Assembly (NCBI GenBank): GCA_035557635.1
Contig: DATMDR010000086.1
Span: forward strand, 1 to 26,206
Direction: 5' to 3'
Length of the DNA: 26,206 nt
DNA from: VRUE01 sp035557635
GTDB lineage: Bacteria; Actinomycetota; Thermoleophilia; Solirubrobacterales; 70-9
Part shown: positions 21,883 to 26,206 of the stretch, piece by piece
How the letters are laid out: each line of letters begins with the position of its first letter
Position numbering within the stretch: position 1 is the first letter of the stretch
The notes under the pieces: model-generated
The model's input: only the letters and a program-made list of their open reading frames with translations
The model's database searches: none
What the model was told of the DNA's origin: nothing
Program-made: the position numbers and the translations under genes

Positions 21883-22770
21883 GTGACCTGGGCCGAATGC
21901 TTGACTTCGTACGACCGTGATTTGACCGGGCGCAGCGCGTCGGAGCGCACGCGCAAGGCCTATGGGGTCGACCTGGGCCAGTTCGTCGAGTGGTCGCAGG
22001 GGAGGGGGCTGGCACCGGGTGAGGTGCGCCACCGAGATGTGCGGCGCTATGCGGCGGGGCTCTCGGAGGGCGGTGCTGCACCGGCAACGGTGGCCCGCAA
22101 GCTGGCCTCGATCCGCGGCCTCTTCGATTTCCTGGTGCGAAGCGAGCGGCTCGGGCAGAACCCGGCCGACCTCGTCTCCAGTCCGAAGCGGGAGCAGAAG
22201 CTGCCCCAGGTCCTCAGCGCCGAACAGCTGCGCTCGCTGCTGGAGCGGATCCCCGCCCGGACCCCGCTCGAGCTGCGCGACCGGGCGATGCTCGAGCTCG
22301 CCTACTCCTGCGGGCTGCGCTGCGAGGAGATCGTCGGCCTCGATCTCAGTGCGATGGACTTCGAGAGCGAGCGGCTGCGCGTCCTGGGCAAGGGTGGCAA
22401 GGAACGCCTGCTCCCGGTCGGGGAGCCGGCGCAGCAAGCGCTGCGGCGCTACCTGGAGAAGGGCCGCCATGGCCTCGTGGCCGACCCTCGCGAGCAGGCC
22501 CTCTTCCTCTCCAAGAGCGGCCGGCGCCTCTCCAACTCCGACATCACCCGCCGCTTGCGGCTCTGGGTCCGCCAGGCGTCGCTGGCCGCCGGCGTCTCGC
22601 CGCACTCGCTGCGGCACAGCTTCGCCACCCACCTGCTTGAAGGCGGCGCCGACCTGCGCACGATCCAGGAGCTGCTCGGTCACGCGTCGATCTCGACGAC
22701 TCAGGTCTACACTCGGGTCGACGCGGCCCGCCTCCGCGACGCGTACGCCTCCACCCATCCCCGCGCCTGA
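21883..22770 (+). CDS. xerC: XerC/XerD-type tyrosine recombinase
   Basis: A 295-residue tyrosine recombinase of the size and pattern that resolves chromosome dimers at dif. It has an N-terminal SAM-like core-binding domain (1-95) and a C-terminal catalytic domain with Arg146 (SCGLRCEE), Lys170/173 (GKGGKER), His241 and Arg244 (HSLRHSFATH), His267 (LLGHASI) and Tyr276 (TQVYTRV), so the active site is complete. GTG start. XerC and XerD cannot be separated by eye; in Streptomyces a xer gene also lies near whiG, as here. The 44-nt gap to the sigma-factor gene suggests shared transcription. No dif-like site was recognised nearby. Confidence 0.9.
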   Translation: MTWAECLTSYDRDLTGRSASERTRKAYGVDLGQFVEWSQGRGLAPGEVRHRDVRRYAAGLSEGGAAPATVARKLASIRGLFDFLVRSERLGQNPADLVSSPKREQKLPQVLSAEQLRSLLERIPARTPLELRDRAMLELAYSCGLRCEEIVGLDLSAMDFESERLRVLGKGGKERLLPVGEPAQQALRRYLEKGRHGLVADPREQALFLSKSGRRLSNSDITRRLRLWVRQASLAAGVSPHSLRHSFATHLLEGGADLRTIQELLGHASISTTQVYTRVDAARLRDAYASTHPRA

Positions 22771-22814
22771 CGTACTGAAATGCCGCCAGCGAACATAGAA
22801 TCGAGCAAAAGGCC

Positions 22815-23588
22815 ATGGAAACTGGCGTAAAAGAGGTGGAGCTGCGCGATCTTTGGCGCCGCTACAAGGGAGATGGCGACGCCGCGGCGCGCGAGCGCCT
22901 CGTGGTCGCCTACTCGCCGATGGTCAAGTTCGTCGCGGGGCGGCTCGGCGCCGGGCTGCCCTCGCACGTCGACGACGCCGACCTCATCTCCTACGGCCTG
23001 ATGGGCCTGATCGGCGCGATCGAGCGCTTCGAGCCGGAGCGGGGGATCAAGTTCGAGACCTTCGCGATGACCAGGATCCGCGGCGCGATCATCGACGAGC
23101 TGCGCTCGCTCGACTGGGTGCCGCGCTCGGTGCGCTCCCGCGCCCGTGAAATCGAGACCACCCAGGCCAAACTCGAGCACGAACTGCAGCGGGCGCCGAC
23201 CGAGGCGGAGCTGGCGGCGAAGCTCGGGATCAGCGAGGAAGAACTGCAAGCCTCGCTGCTCGAGATCGCCAACTCCTCGGTCTACGCGCTGGACGAGCTC
23301 TGGACTGTCTCTGACTCCTCCGGGGACACCGTCTCACTGCTCGACACGATCTCCGACCCCCGGGCGGAGGATCCGCAGGAATCGCTCGCCAGCAGTGAGG
23401 TCAAGGATCGCCTCACCGAGGCGATTGCGACCCTGCCCGAGCGTGAGCAGCTAGTCGTCGCTCTCTACTACTACGAGAACCTCACGCTGAGGGAGATCGG
23501 CGAGGTTCTCGGGGTCACCGAGTCGCGCGTATCGCAGCTCCACACCAAGGCTGTGATGCGCTTGAAGTCCGGATTGCAACAGGTGTAG
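22815..23588 (+). CDS. whiG: WhiG/FliA-family RNA polymerase sigma factor
   Basis: A 257-residue group 3 sigma factor. Region 2 is seen in LVVAYSPMVKFVAGRLGAGL, DDADLISYGLMGLIGAIERF and KFETFAMTRIRGAIIDELR; region 3 is PRSVRSRAREIETTQAKLEHE; region 4 is LPEREQLVVALYYYENLTLREIGEVLGVTESRVSQLHTKAVMRL with its helix-turn-helix. WDWVPRS-type wording (LDWVPRSVR) is shared by WhiG and FliA. WhiG starts sporulation in Streptomyces and FliA drives flagellar genes; which applies here cannot be decided, as neither flagellar nor sporulation genes are in view. The ATG has an AAAAGG Shine-Dalgarno sequence, and TAGAAT at 22796-22801 is a possible -10. Confidence 0.9.
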   Translation: METGVKEVELRDLWRRYKGDGDAAARERLVVAYSPMVKFVAGRLGAGLPSHVDDADLISYGLMGLIGAIERFEPERGIKFETFAMTRIRGAIIDELRSLDWVPRSVRSRAREIETTQAKLEHELQRAPTEAELAAKLGISEEELQASLLEIANSSVYALDELWTVSDSSGDTVSLLDTISDPRAEDPQESLASSEVKDRLTEAIATLPEREQLVVALYYYENLTLREIGEVLGVTESRVSQLHTKAVMRLKSGLQQV

Positions 23589-23591
23589 CTT
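23586..23591 (+). promoter_or_regulatory. Putative -10 box (TAGCTT) overlapping the sigma-gene stop
   Basis: The TAG stop of the sigma gene forms TAGCTT, ending 6 nt before the GTG at 23598. That GTG has no Shine-Dalgarno sequence. It may be an internal leaderless promoter or a coincidence of stop-codon sequence and spacing. Confidence 0.3.
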
Positions 23592-23597
23592 CTCCAT

Positions 23598-25661
23598 GTG
23601 GCTCATAAGGCTGCAGACCGGATTCGTAACGTCGCCCTGATAGGGCACCGGGGCTGCGGCAAGACCAGCCTGCACGAGGCGATGCTGTTCGAGGCCGGCG
23701 CGGTCAACCGGCTCGGCACGGTGGGGGACGGCTCGACTGTCTCCGACCACGAGCCCGACGAGCAGGAGCGCGAGATGTCGATCGGCGCTGCGGTCGCCAG
23801 CTTCGAGCACGACGGGCGCAAGATCAACCTGATCGACACCCCGGGCGAGCCCAGCTTCGTCGCCGACGCGATCGCCGCGATGCGGGTCGCCGACGCCGCG
23901 GTCGTCGTCGTCAACGGCGTGACCGGGGTCGAGGTGCACACCGAGCGGCTCTGGCGCCGCGCCGACGCCGAGGGGCTGGCGCGCCTCGTCTTCGTCAACA
24001 TGCTCGACCGCGAGCGAGCCGACTTCCAGCAGGCGCTGGACTCGCTCAAGGCCGCCTTTGGCCCCCACGTCGTCGCCACCGAGATTCCGATCGGCGCCGA
24101 GCACGAGGTGCGGGGGGTGATCGACCTGATCGACCTCAAGGCATTCGTCTACGAGGGGGTCGAGCGCGACGGCGCCGAGGAGACGGAAATCCCCGAGGAG
24201 CTGCGCGGCCAGGCCGAGGAGTACCGCGAGAAGCTGATGGACGAGGTGGCGGAGAACTCCGACGAGCTGATGGAGCGCTACCTCGAGGGCGAGGAGATCG
24301 ACCACGACGAGATCGTCCGCGCCCTGAAGCAAGGAGTTACAGCGGGGCGGATCTTCCCGGTCACCTGCGGCGTGGCGACGCGCAACCTCGGCACGGGCCG
24401 CCTGCTCGAGGCGCTGGTCGAGGACCTGCCCTCGCCGGCGATGCGCGGCGCCGTGGCGGCTACGGGGGCAGAAGGCGAGCCGATCGAGGTCGAGCCCGAT
24501 GAGGGGGGCGAGCTCGTCGCCTACGTCTTCAAGACGCTCGCCGACCCCTACACCGGCCGCGTCAACCTCTTCCGCGTCCAGCGCGGCACCCTGCGCTCCG
24601 ACTCGCAGGCGGTCAACGTGACCCAGCAGCAGAAGGAGCGGGTGGGGCAGCTGGGGCAGCCGCTGGGCAAGGAGCTGGAGCCGGCGACCGAGCTCGGGGC
24701 GGGGGACATCGGCGCGGTCGCCAAGCTGAAGGAGACCCACGCCGGCGACGTCCTCTGCGAGCGCCAGGGGGAGATCGCCTTCGCGCCGCTCGACCTGCCG
24801 AACCCAGTGATGGCCTTCGCCTACGAGCCGAAGTCGAAGGGCGACGAGGAGAAGGCTGCCGCGGCGGTGCGCCGCCTCGCCGAGGAGGACCCGACCCTCG
24901 ACATCCACCGCGATCCCCAGACCGGCGAGCAGATCCTCGCTGGCCTTACCCGCGATCACGTCGAGGTGGTCGTCGCCAGGATGAAGCGGCGCTTCGGGGT
25001 CGAGATCGAACTGCACCCGCCGCGGGTGCCCTACCAGGAGACGATCCGCAAGCCGGCCAAGGCGCACGCCCGCTACAGGAAGCAGTCCGGCGGCCGTGGC
25101 CAGTTCGCCGATTGCCAGATTGAGATCGAGCCGGCCGAGGACGGGGTGGGTCTCGACTTCGTCAACAAGATCAAGGGCGCCTCGATCCCCGGCGGCTTCA
25201 TCCCCGCGGTCGAGAAGGGGGTGGTCGAGGCGATGGAGCACGGCACGGTCGCCGGCTACCCGGTCAAGGGCGTGCGGGTGCGCCTGGTCGACGGCAAACA
25301 CCACGACGTCGACTCCTCCGAGATGGCCTTCAAGATCGCCGGCTCGATGGCCTTCCGCGAGGCGATGGAGGAAGCGGAGCCCGTGCTGCTGGAGCCGATC
25401 GTCCGGCTCGCCGTCAGTTGCCCCGAGGACGTCGTCGGCGACGTGATCGGCGACCTCAACTCGCGCCGCGGCCACCCGCTGGGGATGGAGCCGAAGGGCT
25501 CGGCAACCGAGGTCAAGGCCGAGGTGCCGATGGCCGAGGTGCTCGACTATGCCCCCGACCTGCGCTCGATCAGCGGTGGCCGGGCGGACTTCTCGATGGA
25601 GTTCGACCGCTACGAGGAGGTGCCTGAGCACCTCGCTGCGAAAGTCGTTGCCGTGGCGTGA
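23598..25661 (+). CDS. EF-G-like translational GTPase (EF-G2/TM_1651 type)
   Basis: A 687-residue protein with the five-domain layout of elongation factor G. The GTPase motifs differ from true EF-G: G1 is GHRGCGKTS (16-24) instead of AHxDxGKTT; the switch I GIT motif is MSIG; G3 is DTPGEPSF (80-87), with Glu84 where EF-G has the catalytic His; G4 is NMLD instead of NKMD. Domain IV (RYRKQSGGRGQFADCQIEIEP) and domain V (GDVIGDLNSRRGHPLGME) are present. These traits fit the EF-G-like group found beside canonical fusA in many actinobacteria, whose role is unsettled (ribosome recycling or stress have been proposed). GTG start; the last codons form the left arm of a hairpin element. Confidence 0.9.
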   Translation: MAHKAADRIRNVALIGHRGCGKTSLHEAMLFEAGAVNRLGTVGDGSTVSDHEPDEQEREMSIGAAVASFEHDGRKINLIDTPGEPSFVADAIAAMRVADAAVVVVNGVTGVEVHTERLWRRADAEGLARLVFVNMLDRERADFQQALDSLKAAFGPHVVATEIPIGAEHEVRGVIDLIDLKAFVYEGVERDGAEETEIPEELRGQAEEYREKLMDEVAENSDELMERYLEGEEIDHDEIVRALKQGVTAGRIFPVTCGVATRNLGTGRLLEALVEDLPSPAMRGAVAATGAEGEPIEVEPDEGGELVAYVFKTLADPYTGRVNLFRVQRGTLRSDSQAVNVTQQQKERVGQLGQPLGKELEPATELGAGDIGAVAKLKETHAGDVLCERQGEIAFAPLDLPNPVMAFAYEPKSKGDEEKAAAAVRRLAEEDPTLDIHRDPQTGEQILAGLTRDHVEVVVARMKRRFGVEIELHPPRVPYQETIRKPAKAHARYRKQSGGRGQFADCQIEIEPAEDGVGLDFVNKIKGASIPGGFIPAVEKGVVEAMEHGTVAGYPVKGVRVRLVDGKHHDVDSSEMAFKIAGSMAFREAMEEAEPVLLEPIVRLAVSCPEDVVGDVIGDLNSRRGHPLGMEPKGSATEVKAEVPMAEVLDYAPDLRSISGGRADFSMEFDRYEEVPEHLAAKVVAVA

Positions 25662-25760
25662 CGCGTGCGGCCGGCGCATATCGGCGTCCTCAGTCGCTCG
25701 CGTGCAGAGCACGCCACGCTCCTTGCGTCCTTGATCTGCTTGGCCGCGCGCGTCACGCCA
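25654..25760. repeat. Arm-variable hairpin element, family B
   Basis: A 107-bp element built like family A but with an unrelated core. TGGCGTGACGCGTGCGGCC (25654-25672) pairs with the right arm (25742-25760) at every position except one T-G wobble. The 68-nt core (25673-25740) contains GCGTGC-AGA-GCACGC, a perfect small hairpin at about 25703-25717, and a GCGTCCT motif repeated near each end. The left arm covers the last two codons and stop of the EF-G-like gene, so the right arm looks like an inverted copy of a gene end. Only one copy is in the window. Confidence 0.8.
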
Positions 25761-25765
25761 TCCAC

Positions 25766-25771
25766 TAATTT
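25766..25771 (+). promoter_or_regulatory. Putative -10 box (TAATTT) for the last gene
   Basis: TAATTT ends 6 nt before the GTG at 25778 and lies 5 nt beyond the right arm of the family B element. The GTG has no Shine-Dalgarno sequence. This supports GTG 25778 as a leaderless start. The AT-rich run stands out from the GC-rich surroundings. Confidence 0.4.
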
Positions 25772-25777
25772 GCACTC

Positions 25778-26206
25778 GTGAGCTCTCGTGAAGCCTGCTC
25801 CCTTTGTGGAAGGACCATTCTCGCCGGAGAGCGCACGCGCAGCTACATCAGCCCGAAGGAGGGGCCGCGCCTGGTCTGCGAGCTCTGCCGCGAGGGCGCC
25901 GAGCGCCAGGGCTGGGTCGACCCGGCGGCTGCCGGGGCCAACGTGGGTCGCCAGGAGGCGGAACCCGGCGAGTCTCCGCAGGGGCGGCTGGAGCGGGCTA
26001 TCGCTCGCTTCAACGCCAGCGACGCTGCCCGCACCGTCGCCGGCCTGATGCGGACGCTGGGCGAGCCGTCGGTCTCGGTCGGCTCTGCCGCGGGCTCTCC
26101 CAGCGAGATCCGGATCACGGTCGCCTGGGAGCTGACCTGGTACCAGTGGGGGGTGGACCTGGCGGACGAGCTGCGGCCGGTCGCCGAGCTCGACCGCGGC
26201 AGCGAG
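25778..26206 (+). CDS. Unrecognised protein with N-terminal zinc ribbon (3' end outside window)
   Basis: An open frame of 143 codons from GTG 25778 runs off the right edge. The N-terminus has two CxxC pairs, CSLCGRT at about residues 7-13 and CELCRE at about 35-40, with the spacing of a treble-clef or zinc-ribbon fold. A linker (DPAAAGANVGRQEAEPGE), a helix (GRLERAIARFNASDAARTVAGLMRTLGEP) and a Trp-rich segment (VAWELTWYQWGVDLADEL) follow. I do not recognise the family; it may be an actinobacterial conserved hypothetical. Codon use is like the neighbours, with a strong GC bias at third positions, supporting a real gene. An overlapping shorter frame from 25788 is a shadow. Confidence 0.75.
   Translation, partial: MSSREACSLCGRTILAGERTRSYISPKEGPRLVCELCREGAERQGWVDPAAAGANVGRQEAEPGESPQGRLERAIARFNASDAARTVAGLMRTLGEPSVSVGSAAGSPSEIRITVAWELTWYQWGVDLADELRPVAELDRGSE

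Noticed and set aside
21883..23588. Xer recombinase plus sigma factor as a mobile-element or prophage module
   Set aside because: Base composition and spacing match the neighbours, no attachment repeats are seen, and xer and whiG occur near each other in Streptomyces chromosomes as ordinary genes.
23451..25775. A 774-codon open frame on the - strand
   Set aside because: It is antisense to the EF-G-like gene, has no recognisable domain, and its composition mirrors the codon bias of the + strand gene.

Overview
The window reads as chromosomal DNA of a GC-rich actinobacterium. Class Thermoleophilia (Solirubrobacterales-like) is my best guess, based on the very high GC, GTG/TTG starts, a SepIVA-like gene next to coaD, a WhiG/FliA-type sigma gene beside a Xer recombinase, and a wax-ester/triacylglycerol synthase. 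This placement is inference; no 16S or other decisive marker is present. Almost every gene is on the + strand and tightly packed, often with 4-bp overlaps.

Layout. (1) 1-2106: the 3' end of coaD, a SepIVA/DivIVA-like coiled-coil gene, a convergent small SAM methyltransferase (-), and yceD (DUF177). (2) 2107-6934: rpmF, plsX, acpP, rnc, smc (ribosome, phospholipid/fatty-acid, RNA and chromosome maintenance). (3) 7137-11448: a WS/DGAT acyltransferase, then the protein-targeting and ribosome block ftsY, ffh, rpsP, khpA. (4) 11584-14354: trmD, rplS, lepB, rnhB. (5) 14351-17414: yraN (-), comM and dprA, the usual actinobacterial DNA-uptake/processing cluster. (6) 17425-20663: thiD and ilvD, then a convergent 5-formyl-THF cyclo-ligase-like gene (-). 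(7) 20801-26206: an L,D-transpeptidase, a XerC/D recombinase, a WhiG/FliA sigma factor, an EF-G-like GTPase and the start of an unrecognised zinc-ribbon protein. No tRNA, rRNA, CRISPR or insertion sequence was seen, and no stretch over 300 bases lacks a gene.

Most unusual structure. Four intergenic elements of 110-114 bp (922-1032, 2107-2217, 6936-7045, 11459-11572) share a conserved core of about 72 nt but carry outer arms of 19-20 bp whose sequence differs from copy to copy while staying complementary within each copy. An apical mini-hairpin covaries in the same way. A fifth element (25654-25760) has the same architecture with an unrelated core, and its left arm includes the stop codon of the preceding gene. 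This looks like a class of arm-variable hairpin elements placed at gene 3' ends, either mobile or acting on RNA.

Protein oddities. The SMC protein is about 808 residues and appears to lack the hinge domain. RNase III lacks two of the four canonical metal ligands. L19 carries an acidic tail of about 135 residues. lepB appears to start at a CTG overlapping the rplS stop. rimM is absent from its usual place between khpA and trmD, where one hairpin element sits instead. Several starts without a Shine-Dalgarno sequence have a TAnnnT box 6-7 nt upstream, which suggests leaderless transcription.
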